A stretch of 9,647 bases of DNA from Actinomycetota bacterium. GTDB lineage: Bacteria > Actinomycetota > Actinomycetes > Streptosporangiales > Streptosporangiaceae. The stretch spans positions 1 to 9,647 of the forward strand of contig PMST01000407.1 of assembly GCA_003168295.1 (NCBI GenBank). The letters run 5' to 3'. Of this stretch, positions 1 to 5,170 are shown one piece after another. The notes below the pieces were generated by a model. It had not been told where the DNA came from. It was given only the letters and a program-made list of their open reading frames with translations, and searched no databases. The translations under genes and the position numbers were made by a program. Numbering within the stretch: the stretch's first letter is position 1; every line of letters begins with the position of its first letter.

Positions 1-84
1 CTGCTGGCCAAGCTGGGCGCCCGGGACCGGGTACAGCTCGTCATCACCGCGTACGAGGCCGGCCTGATGGCGGCGCCACACTGA
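1..84 (+). CDS. Response regulator, LuxR/NarL-type, C-terminal end (partial)
   Basis: Only the last 27 codons and the TGA stop (82-84) are present, in frame 1 from the window edge. The residues read LLAKLGARDRVQLVITAYEAGL and a short tail. This matches the final helices of the LuxR-type DNA-binding domain that ends NarL/FixJ response regulators, where LxLRDRVQxVxxAYExGL is a common terminal pattern. Such proteins are transcription factors activated by a sensor kinase. The receiver domain lies outside the window, so target and partner cannot be named. The gene converges on the methyltransferase on the other strand and shares 41 bp with its 3' end. Confidence 0.75.
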   Translation: MLAKLGARDRVQLVITAYEAGLMAAPH

Positions 85-958
85 CATTTTCCTCAGTGCT
101 GCGCCGGGCTGTGACGAGAGCCGCCACAATGCTGGCGCGAATCGGTCGCCCGAGTCGCGCATAGATGGCCTCTTGTTCACGCTCCAGGGCTTGACACTGG
201 TCCGGTGAAAGCCGAGCGTAAAACGACATCGTACGAAGCAGAGCATTGAGCGCGTCAGCCGTGTGCTCGACAAGCTGCGGCCGGACGGCCGCCTGAACGT
301 CACCGAACAAGCGGCCGGCATAATCTTGCCCTAGGTCGTAGCTGCCGAGCCAAGCCCATACCTGCGAGACGTTGCCGCGGCGCTGCTCCATCCCAGCGAG
401 CGTGGCGTCGAGATCCCGGTAGACCGGCCAATCAGCGGCGATGTCGGGGGCTATCTTTCTTATGGCCGCGAGCGTTTCTTCCTGATCTCGCTGGCTACGC
501 TGCTCGGAAATTCCGAAGTATTGCACGAGGGCGAGCGTGCCACGCCGAACGAGCACGTCAGCGGTCTTCTGCCAGCTAACCTTGGGGTCAACCCAGTGAA
601 AAGCGGACGCACAGAACACGGCCTGAAACTGCTCGCGGGGAAGCAACGCATCCTCAAACGATGCGTTCACGAATTCCACCTCGCCAGCATTTTCCAGGTT
701 CTGCCTGGCCAGCGCTATCAGGTTCTTGCCGGGTTCGAGTGCCGTGACGTGCAGGCCCCGAGCGACAAGGCTGCGCGTCAGCTGGCCGCTTCCACATCCG
801 ATCTCAAGCACCTGATCACCGCGCCCGATCCCGGCGACCCGACAAGCCTGGTCGATTATTTCGTCGGGATAAGCCGGCCGGTGGCGGTCGTACTCAGCCG
901 CGATCTCATCGAAAACTTTGCCGTAACGACGTGCAGTAGATTCTGGTAGCAGTGTCAT
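44..958 (-). CDS. Class I SAM-dependent methyltransferase
   Basis: A 304-residue protein of the class I (Rossmann-fold) methyltransferase type, which transfers a methyl group from S-adenosylmethionine; the acceptor cannot be told. Motif I is VLEIGCGSG at residues 50-58. The acidic residue ending strand 2 is E75 (ALEP). Strand 4 is FQAVFCASAFHWVDP at about 111-125, and a further strand (TLALVQYF) follows near 141. An N-terminal RYGKVFDEIAAEYDRHRPAYP block is typical of this actinobacterial subgroup. The start ATG at 958 follows an AGAGG ribosome-binding sequence; an overlapping ATG 4 nt earlier is out of frame. The C-terminus runs about 20 residues (STEENV onward) past the VTARR where I would expect the family to end, and into the antisense of the response regulator, so the original stop may have been lost. 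It is less GC-biased at third positions than the downstream operon, which could reflect transfer. Confidence 0.9.
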   Translation of the reverse strand: MTLLPESTARRYGKVFDEIAAEYDRHRPAYPDEIIDQACRVAGIGRGDQVLEIGCGSGQLTRSLVARGLHVTALEPGKNLIALARQNLENAGEVEFVNASFEDALLPREQFQAVFCASAFHWVDPKVSWQKTADVLVRRGTLALVQYFGISEQRSQRDQEETLAAIRKIAPDIAADWPVYRDLDATLAGMEQRRGNVSQVWAWLGSYDLGQDYAGRLFGDVQAAVRPQLVEHTADALNALLRTMSFYARLSPDQCQALEREQEAIYARLGRPIRASIVAALVTARRSTEENVSVAPPSGRPRTR

Positions 959-1018
959 TCATTGCCTCTGTTCGGTACTTAGCTGCTGGACGAATCTGGC
1001 GGCTTAAACGGAGTGCGC

Positions 1019-1259
1019 ATGCCTCCTGGAGCGCCGTGGTGGCGGACGACACGCACGACGCGGCAAGGCTACTGGATGGCAGGCGTCTTCCTGCTGATCG
1101 GCGCTGGGAACCGGATACCTCATCGAGGTCGGCCAGTCCACCGGCTACCGGTGGGCATTCCCGGTGCACCACCGGCTCCAGCTCCGACGTCGTCCTGGGC
1201 CGGGGCTGCGGCCAGATGACGACACGAACGAGCCAGGTACAACGGGACGATTATGCTGA
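1019..1259 (+). pseudogene. Small membrane protein gene with an apparent frameshift
   Basis: Two reading frames join into one sensible protein. From ATG 1019, with a GGAG ribosome-binding site five bases upstream (1010-1013), the first frame gives PGAPWWRTTRTTRQGYWMAG and then a hydrophobic FLLIGAG. After GGG at 1106-1108 the coding signal moves by one base and continues as TGYLIEVGQSTGYRWAFPVHH, an Arg-rich stretch and an acidic tail, to TGA 1257-1259. Third positions are GC-rich in the first frame before the junction and in the second after it, but mixed in the first frame after it. Removing one G would give a 79-residue protein with one probable membrane helix (GYWMAGVFLLIGAGTGYLIEV). It does not match a family I can name. 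It is divergent from the methyltransferase, 60 bp away. A sequencing error is an equally good explanation. Confidence 0.55.
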
Positions 1260-1316
1260 CCTGCGGATACGTGGCGCGCTCGGAGGGACTCGAACCCCCA
1301 ACCTTCTGATCCGTAG
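1256..1316. repeat. attL: displaced tRNA-Arg 3' half (61-bp direct repeat, left copy)
   Basis: These 61 bases are identical to 3861-3921 and diverge at once on both sides. Read on the minus strand they contain the tRNA-Arg sequence from the anticodon loop to the encoded CCA, plus 16 bp of downstream flank. They lack a proper 5' half, so this is not a working tRNA. In the usual model the element brings a replacement 3' half that restores the gene (right copy), and this copy is the original chromosomal 3' half pushed away from it. The stop codon of the small membrane-protein gene (1257-1259) lies inside the repeat, which agrees with this copy being the chromosomal one. Confidence 0.9.
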
Positions 1317-1367
1317 ATCAATGCCGCGCGTCCGGCGAGTGCGCTGGAATCCATATCCGCAGGTCAG
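1256..1367. repeat. 14-bp perfect inverted repeat spanning attL
   Basis: CTGACCTGCGGATA at 1256-1269 is the exact reverse complement of 1354-1367. The left arm belongs to the att repeat and the right arm lies about 38 bp inside the element. Weaker pairing continues inward: GCGCGCTCG at 1275-1283 against CGAGTGCGC at 1335-1343, eight of nine. Read on the minus strand, the segment between the arms looks like a degenerate tRNA: a true 3' half with a poor 5' half and too few acceptor pairs. Such an arrangement could be a recombinase-binding region or the scar of an earlier insertion. Confidence 0.6.
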
Positions 1368-1582
1368 GTTCCACCGGGTGTCCGATGCGGGTTGGCGACC
1401 GCCCGCGCTCCTCGGGCCAGGACCGTCCGCTTTTCAGGCCGGACATATCCCCCGTTGCCGCGGATCGTGCGAGTGTGCTGCGCTGTTGCCGATCGCCGTT
1501 GCTTGCCGTCGGTCGCTGCTGTTGCTGTCACCGCTGCTCTCAGCTATAACGTGGTGGAAGCAGCGAGAGAGGGAAAGCCGTC
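1368..1582. other. Leader region of the DUF151 gene inside the element
   Basis: No convincing gene is seen between the attL region and the DUF151 start; frames that cross it lack consistent codon bias. The pentamer GTTGC occurs at 1454, 1485, 1498 and 1521 without regular spacing, so I do not call iterons. The right end carries the DUF151 promoter and ribosome-binding site. Confidence 0.4.
1522..1550 (+). promoter_or_regulatory. Predicted housekeeping promoter for the DUF151 gene
   Basis: TTGCTG (1522-1527) and TATAAC (1545-1550) are separated by 17 bp, the optimal spacing for a principal sigma factor. The -10 box matches consensus in five of six positions and the -35 in three. Transcription would start near 1557. 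A purine-rich ribosome-binding stretch (GAGAGGG, 1567-1573) precedes ATG 1583. This suggests that the gene is still expressed. Confidence 0.5.
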
Positions 1583-2119
1583 ATGCCTGCTACTACCGAT
1601 GTCGGCTTCGTGGAGATGCGACTAGCCAAGGTCGTCGGGTTCGGACCGCCATTGGCTGAGGAACCGTTCCACTGCGTGGTGCTGGATGAGGTATCCGGGG
1701 AACGGCACCTCGTTATCTCGATCGGGGAAGGGGAGGCGTTCAGCCTGGCTGCCCGCCTTCAGGGTCTGGAGTTTGGCCGTCCGATGACGTACGACTTCGC
1801 TGCGGCGCTGGTGCAAGGCCTCGGAGGACACGTGCGCCAGGTGCGGGTGGATCGCCTGGTAGAGGGCATATACGCCGCAACCGTCGAGGTCGAGGGTCCG
1901 CTTGGAGCGCAGTCTGTTGATGCGCGCCCCAGCGATGCGTTGAATCTGGCCGCGATCACCGATGCGCGCGTATTCATCGGCCCCGAGCTGGTAAACGGTT
2001 TCGAGAGGCTGCAGGACGATGACTCGGCAGAAGCCAGGTTGCTGCGCCTGGCTTTGACGGTTCCGCACATGAGGATCACGAGGGTAACGGAGCGCGACTT
2101 ACTGCTCAGGAGGACGTGA
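1583..2119 (+). CDS. Bifunctional nuclease domain protein (DUF151/BFN family)
   Basis: A 178-residue protein made up almost wholly of a DUF151 domain. Recognisable blocks are FHCVVLDEVSGERHLVISIGEGEA at about 29-52, a GRPMTYDFAAALVQGLGG stretch at about 65-82 and the hallmark VDARPSDAL at 112-120. Plant members were named bifunctional nuclease (DNase and RNase) for a role in basal defence. Bacterial members are mostly uncharacterised, so enzymatic activity here is inferred only from the family. The length is close to that expected for bacterial members. ATG 1583 is supported by the ribosome-binding stretch before it. It sits alone within the att-bounded element with its own promoter, followed by a hairpin. 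Third positions are less GC-rich than in the downstream operon, consistent with recent acquisition. Confidence 0.88.
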   Translation: MPATTDVGFVEMRLAKVVGFGPPLAEEPFHCVVLDEVSGERHLVISIGEGEAFSLAARLQGLEFGRPMTYDFAAALVQGLGGHVRQVRVDRLVEGIYAATVEVEGPLGAQSVDARPSDALNLAAITDARVFIGPELVNGFERLQDDDSAEARLLRLALTVPHMRITRVTERDLLLRRT

Positions 2120-2133
2120 GGGGCCACGCTCGC

Positions 2134-2151
2134 ACCTGCCCGTGCGCAGGT
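2134..2151 (+). terminator. Hairpin downstream of the DUF151 gene
   Basis: ACCTGC (2134-2139) and GCAGGT (2146-2151) form a 6-bp stem with a 6-nt loop, 15 bp after the DUF151 stop. There is no T-tract, which is common in high-GC actinomycetes, so it may be a terminator. The right arm is part of CGCAGGTCAG (2145-2154), the 10-mer also present in both att repeats and in the inverted repeat at 1354-1367, so it may instead be a protein-binding site. Confidence 0.35.
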
Positions 2152-2263
2152 CAGAAGGCATACGGGGGCGCCCGCGAGTGACTGCCAGTCTCCCGAGTTG
2201 ACCGCCCCATCGGGCACGCAACGGGCACACGCTCGTTCGTCCACGCCATAGGCTCCCACCGGG

Positions 2264-2464
2264 TCAAGATGTCCCCCATCGTTGCTGGGCGGCCTGGCGG
2301 GAAATGCCGAGCCGGGAGCCGATCTCGGCCCAGGAGTAGCCGCAGGCCCGAAGGCCCTTGACCGCCTCGGCTATGGCGGCGTCGATCTCCTCGGCCAGGC
2401 CGAGCATGAGGGCCAGGGCCTCGACACGCTGCGCATGTTTGAAGGCCCACGAGTATGCGGCCAC
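2264..2464 (-). CDS. Small helix-turn-helix protein
   Basis: A 66-residue basic protein starting at GTG 2464 with a GGACGG sequence upstream. An N-terminal helix (HAQRVEALALMLGLAEEIDAAI) is followed by VKGLRACGYSWAEIGSRLGISRQAAQQRWG at about 35-64. The second part is a helix-turn-helix in which AEIGSRLGISRQAAQQR is the two-helix core. Small proteins of this type are common in actinomycete genomes and around mobile elements and presumably bind DNA. The frame is open upstream to a stop near 2570 but has no other ATG, GTG or TTG. The gene is convergent with the DUF151 gene and could be a regulator of the element or a stray survivor. Confidence 0.6.
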   Translation of the reverse strand: MAAYSWAFKHAQRVEALALMLGLAEEIDAAIAEAVKGLRACGYSWAEIGSRLGISRQAAQQRWGTS

Positions 2465-2684
2465 GCAACCGTCCGATGGGCCGAGAACACCCGCCGCCCA
2501 GTTCCACCCACCGATAATGCCCGGTTCTGCGCTTGGACCGGCTCGGGCGATGACCGCCCATTACCAGCCCACGCAAGGCTGCCATGTTCCTAGGCAACCT
2601 GGAAAGCAATGTCCTGGGATTGATCTGGCAAGAATCAGTGGGACTAGACAATACGATGCGAAGGTCCGTATCGCAGGTTCGGGC

Positions 2685-3014
2685 TCGATCTCGACGAGTT
2701 ATTACCCGCTGTGGGTGGCTGACGGGACCGCGCTGGAGTCGCCGGAGACGATACCGGAAGGGCCGGACAACCTGATCGAGGAGCTTGGCCACCGGTTCGC
2801 CCGCGCGGTCGAGCTGCTCCGCGCGCGGATGCCGACTCCCGATGAGGCCCGGCTGCTGGAGCTGGAGCCCGGTGTCCCCGTGGTGCGGATGCTGCATATC
2901 GACTATGACCCGGACGGGCGCACGCTCCAGGTCGCTGATGACCTGTATGCCGGTGACCGGCACGAGTTCGCGGTCGAGTGGGCCGAGCCGGACGGGTCCG
3001 GTCCGGATGGGTGA
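2685..3014 (+). pseudogene. GntR-family regulator fragment (UTRA ligand-binding domain)
   Basis: From about 2685 the frame encodes most of a UTRA domain, the effector-binding half of GntR/HutC regulators. Blocks include TSYYPLWVADGTALESPETI, IEELGHRFARAVELLRARMPTPDEARLLEL, PGVPVVRMLHIDYDPDGRTL and a DLYAGDRHEFAVEW end. The N-terminal winged helix that should precede it is absent. The frame stays open upstream but crosses the minus-strand HTH gene and has no wHTH similarity. The first canonical start within the domain is GTG 2715, so a functional regulator is unlikely. UTRA-type GntR regulators are common in actinomycete integrative elements, which agrees with the setting. The 3' end overlaps the start of the HIT gene by 8 bp. 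Confidence 0.75.
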
Positions 3015-3474
3015 GTGGCCGGGCAACTGGCTCGACCTGATCCGCGGCGTCGGCTGCGAGATGTGCGAGGCAGGCCGCCCGGACGCTGACCAGTACGGTA
3101 TCCGCATCCGGGCGGGCCGGTACTCCGATGCCTACCTTCAGCGCGCGGATGTCCAGCGGGGCTACACCCTGGTGATCTGGCGTGGGCGGCATGTCAACGA
3201 GCCGACTGAGCTGGATGAGGATGAGGCGGCCGGGTACTGGGCCGAGGTGCTGGCGGTGGCCCGTGCGCTGATCGCGGTGTACAAGCCGCTGAAGATGAAC
3301 TACGAGACGCTGGGCAACTCGCTGCCGCACCTGCACACTCACCTGGTCCCCCGCTATACCGCTGATCCCCGTCCGGGGCAGCCGTTCCCGCTGTCCGCGC
3401 AGCAGCCGGACTCCCGGATTCCGGAGGATCTGCTGGTGGCCCAGGCCGCTGAGCTGCGCTTGCTCCTGGGGTAA
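3007..3474 (+). CDS. HIT-family protein (histidine triad)
   Basis: A 155-residue protein with the histidine triad HLHTHLV at residues 108-114 (H108, H110, H112). HIT proteins are nucleotide hydrolases or transferases that act on the alpha-phosphate of nucleotide conjugates through the middle histidine of the triad. A CxxC pair (C17, C20) resembles the zinc-binding cysteines of HIT subgroups. Further blocks are RAGRYSDAYLQRADVQRGYT at about 36-54 and MNYETLGNSLPHLHTH. It appears full-length. ATG 3007 lies in ATGGGTGA, overlapping the stop of the UTRA frame, which suggests translational coupling in the ancestral operon; no strong ribosome-binding site is seen. The substrate is unknown. It is followed within about 30 bp by the integrase remnant, so a deletion probably ended just after its stop. 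Confidence 0.87.
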   Translation: MGEWPGNWLDLIRGVGCEMCEAGRPDADQYGIRIRAGRYSDAYLQRADVQRGYTLVIWRGRHVNEPTELDEDEAAGYWAEVLAVARALIAVYKPLKMNYETLGNSLPHLHTHLVPRYTADPRPGQPFPLSAQQPDSRIPEDLLVAQAAELRLLLG

Positions 3475-3504
3475 GGAAGTTGTGGCCCGGAGGTAAGCCT
3501 TGAA

Positions 3505-3786
3505 AGGCTGATCACCGACGAGGCCGGGACGCCGGTTCATCCCGAGTGGTATTCCGACGAGTTCGGTCGCTTGCTCAGGCGGGCCGCACTGCACAGGATC
3601 ACCCTGCACGACTCACGCCATACGACCCTGACGCTCATGGAGCACGCGGGCGTGCCGATTTCGATCATCAGCAAGTGGGCGGGTCATTACGACTCGGCGT
3701 TCACCCAGAAGACCTACGTCCATGCGAGCGACGAGGACCTGCAACGAGGCCAGGCCGCGCTCGCCAAGATTCACAAGATCGCTTAG
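3505..3786 (+). pseudogene. Tyrosine recombinase (phage-type integrase), C-terminal fragment
   Basis: Ninety-three codons match the end of an actinomycete phage-type integrase, normally about 380-400 residues. The sequence runs from LITDEAGTPVHPEWYSDEFG through HDSRHTTLTLMEHAGVPISI and KWAGHYDSAFTQKTYVHA to KIHKIA and TAG. Visible catalytic positions are the His and Arg of HDSR, the His of AGH and the nucleophilic Tyr of KTYVHA. The first catalytic Arg, the Lys and the whole N-terminal arm- and core-binding region are missing. No ATG, GTG or TTG lies in frame before TTG 3571, and the HIT stop codon (3472-3474) is in the same frame. It therefore cannot encode a working enzyme. Its 3' end points toward the tRNA-side att repeat 75 bp away, the usual position for the integrase of a tRNA-inserted element. 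Confidence 0.9.
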
Positions 3787-3860
3787 AGCTGTGAGAAAGT
3801 GTGAGACGGCCGGTCCCAGGACAGAGACTGAGGGCTTCGCTCACTTCGGAGAACAAGGTC

Positions 3861-3921
3861 CTGACCTGCGGATACGTGGCGCGCTCGGAGGGACTCGAAC
3901 CCCCAACCTTCTGATCCGTAG
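3861..3921. repeat. attR: 61-bp direct repeat, tRNA-side copy
   Basis: Identical to 1256-1316. It covers 16 bp downstream of the tRNA plus the tRNA from its CCA end to position 32, the first base of the anticodon loop. Under the standard model this half was supplied by the element's attP and rebuilds the tRNA gene. Crossover most likely took place in or near the anticodon loop. Confidence 0.9.
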
Positions 3922-3952
3922 TCAGATGCTCTATCCGTTGAGCTACGAGCGC
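3877..3952 (-). tRNA. tRNA-Arg (anticodon ACG)
   Basis: The minus strand folds into a complete cloverleaf of 76 nt including CCA. The acceptor stem GCGCTCG/CGAGCGC has seven perfect pairs. The D arm is GCTC-AACGGATA-GAGC and the anticodon arm TCTGA-CTACGGA-TCAGA. The T arm is GGGGG-TTCGAGT-CCCTC with one G-U pair, the discriminator is G and CCA is encoded. Anticodon ACG, read as ICG after deamination, decodes CGU, CGC and CGA. The gene is the insertion site of the element; its 3' half comes from the element and its 5' half from the chromosome. For a promoter on the minus strand I can only suggest TTGCTG (4012-4017) and a weak TAGCAG (3990-3995), 16 bp apart. Confidence 0.95.
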
Positions 3953-3968
3953 GGGTCTTGAGTTGTCC

Positions 3969-3993
3969 TACCTGCGGTTTCGCAGGTACCTGC
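3969..3993. repeat. Two overlapping palindromes in the tRNA-Arg leader
   Basis: TACCTGCG (3969-3976), loop GTTT and CGCAGGTA (3981-3988) form an 8-bp perfect hairpin. Its right arm overlaps GCAGGTACCTGC (3982-3993), a 12-bp perfect palindrome. The cluster lies 17-41 bp upstream of the mature tRNA 5' end, in either the transcribed leader or the promoter. The ACCTGC/GCAGGT core is the one seen in the att repeats and after the DUF151 gene. It may be an operator, a pre-tRNA structure or an element-related binding site. Confidence 0.5.
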
Positions 3994-4225
3994 TACCACA
4001 ACATATAAGCACAGCAAGGATAGAACACCTGATTCGCCGCCCATCACGGGCCGTGCGTACCTATCAAGGGTAGGGCATGGCGGGCGCGGGCGCACCGGTG
4101 ACCGGATGGAACCCATGTCACCCGAGGCCAGCGCATCCGTGACCAGCATGCACGAAGCGCAGCGTAGCCGGACGCGGCTCGCTGCTGCGGGACGCCTCAC
4201 AGCCAGGTCTGCTTAACTTCATGCC
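3994..4225. other. Intergenic region between tRNA-Arg and the SCO6745-family gene
   Basis: Apart from an AT-rich patch (ACATATAAG, 4001-4009) that may belong to the tRNA promoter, I see nothing convincing here. A short minus-strand frame crosses it but resembles no protein. The promoter of the next gene must lie here; no strong -35/-10 pair stands out. Confidence 0.4.
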
Positions 4226-5122
4226 ATGACCGAAGACCCTGAGCTCGCAGCCCGCCTGCAGCGAGCCATGGAGCCCTATCAATCGATGGTCTACATGGTG
4301 CCTGAGGGAGCGACCGAGTACGAGGCGATCGGTCTCGACTCCGGACCCATGGGCTACTTCGCCAGCCGCAGCGCGCCGATGGGCCCGGTCAGTGCCGCGA
4401 CCGTGGCCGCCGCCTTCTATAACTTCAGCCCCGCCCTGATCGCCGGGTTCATCCCGCGGGCCTGGATCCTGGCCAGCGTCGAGGAGATCATCGCGGCCCG
4501 GTGGCGCGTCGCCGACACTGCCCTGCGGCGCCTGCTCGGCGACCGCATCGGGTCGGCTGAGATCAGGCAGGCGGCCGTCCTCATCGAACGGGCCGCCGAC
4601 GGGCTGAGCGTCAGCGGCCGTCCGCTATTCGCAGGCCATACCGAGCTGCAGTGGCCGGACGAACCGCACCTGCGATTGTGGATGGGCACCAGCCTGCTGC
4701 GCGAGTATCGCGGCGACGGGCACATCGCCGCCCTGACCGGGGCCGAGCTAAGCGGCATCGAGGCGCTCATCACCTTTGTCGCGACCGGCCGTAGCTTCAC
4801 CCCCGCCATGGCGCAGAGTTCGCGGGGCTGGACCGACGAGCAGTGGGCCGACGGGATCGACAACCTGCGCGGCCGCGGATTGCTGGCCGACGGGCCCGAA
4901 TTGGCCTTGACGCCGGCCGGGGCGCAACTGCGGGACGACGTTGAGGCCGTTACGAACCGGCTGGCCATGCCGGCCTGGCGGCAGCTCGGCGATGCGGGCA
5001 CCGAGACCCTGCGTCGTATCGTGACCGACCTGTCGTGGCTCATTGTGGACGCTGGCACCATCGACTCGCGCAACTTCATGCTGCCCCGCACCCCGGAGGA
5101 CCCGGCCGACCGGGCGGCCTGA
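4226..5122 (+). CDS. SCO6745 family protein
   Basis: A 298-residue predicted cytoplasmic protein. The N-terminal part (EPYQSMVYMVPEGATEYEAIGL, YFASRSAPMGPVSAATVAAAFYNFSPALIAGFIPRAW) and the C-terminal GWTDEQWADGIDNLRGRGLLADG-LTPAGAQLRDDVEAVTNRLA match the conserved ends of the actinobacterial SCO6745 family. The C-terminal stretch at about 200-245 looks like a winged helix. The function of the family is not known to me; DNA or ligand binding is possible. ATG 4226 begins the conserved region, though its ribosome-binding site is weak (an AGG about 18 nt upstream). Strong GC3 bias suggests a resident chromosomal gene. It appears monocistronic, with a hairpin after its stop. Confidence 0.85.
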   Translation: MTEDPELAARLQRAMEPYQSMVYMVPEGATEYEAIGLDSGPMGYFASRSAPMGPVSAATVAAAFYNFSPALIAGFIPRAWILASVEEIIAARWRVADTALRRLLGDRIGSAEIRQAAVLIERAADGLSVSGRPLFAGHTELQWPDEPHLRLWMGTSLLREYRGDGHIAALTGAELSGIEALITFVATGRSFTPAMAQSSRGWTDEQWADGIDNLRGRGLLADGPELALTPAGAQLRDDVEAVTNRLAMPAWRQLGDAGTETLRRIVTDLSWLIVDAGTIDSRNFMLPRTPEDPADRAA

Positions 5123-5140
5123 ACCGGAACGCTTACATCT

Positions 5141-5170
5141 GCTCGCCGCGTAAAGACGTGCCGGGCGAGC
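5141..5170 (+). terminator. Hairpin terminator after the SCO6745-family gene
   Basis: GCTCGCC (5141-5147) pairs perfectly with GGCGAGC (5164-5170). The intervening bases allow an inner CGT/ACG pairing around AAAG. It begins 18 bp after the stop codon and precedes the promoter region of the next operon. No T-tract follows, as is common in actinomycetes. Confidence 0.45.

Larger units (their letters stand above)
1256..3921. mobile_element. Decayed integrative element in tRNA-Arg(ACG)
   Basis: The boundaries are the 61-bp direct repeats at 1256-1316 and 3861-3921. The interior holds a DUF151 nuclease-domain gene, an HTH protein, a UTRA-domain fragment, a HIT protein and the C-terminal third of a tyrosine recombinase abutting the tRNA-side repeat. 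Site-specific insertion into the 3' half of a tRNA gene, with the integrase next to the att site, is the standard arrangement for actinomycete integrative elements (AICEs) and some prophages. No replication initiator, FtsK-like transfer protein, excisionase or phage structural gene is visible. At about 2.6 kb it is far smaller than a functional AICE, so it is read as a remnant left after internal deletion. It should not be able to excise without help. Confidence 0.85.

Noticed and set aside
1106..1112. Programmed frameshift in the small membrane-protein gene
   Set aside because: The site is not a slippery heptamer and no stimulatory structure is evident; a mutation or sequencing error is simpler.
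1271..1343. A second tRNA gene on the minus strand at the left repeat
   Set aside because: The 3' half is perfect, but the 5' half gives only partial acceptor pairing, a poor D arm and a mispaired anticodon stem, so it is an att remnant.
1454..1525. GTTGC repeats as replication iterons
   Set aside because: Only five bases long with irregular spacing (31, 13 and 23 bp) and no replication gene nearby.
952..1659. Plus-strand open frame of 235 codons
   Set aside because: It runs through the attL repeat and the promoter region, has no family resemblance and disagrees with the codon bias of the genes it overlaps.
2358..2684. N-terminal half of a 218-codon frame leading into the UTRA domain
   Set aside because: It overlaps the antisense HTH gene and lacks a winged helix, so I treat only the part from about 2685 as real.
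2151..3107. Long minus-strand frames opposite the UTRA and HIT genes (also about 2644-3609)
   Set aside because: They are antisense to recognisable domains and show no domain of their own; long shadows are expected at this GC content.
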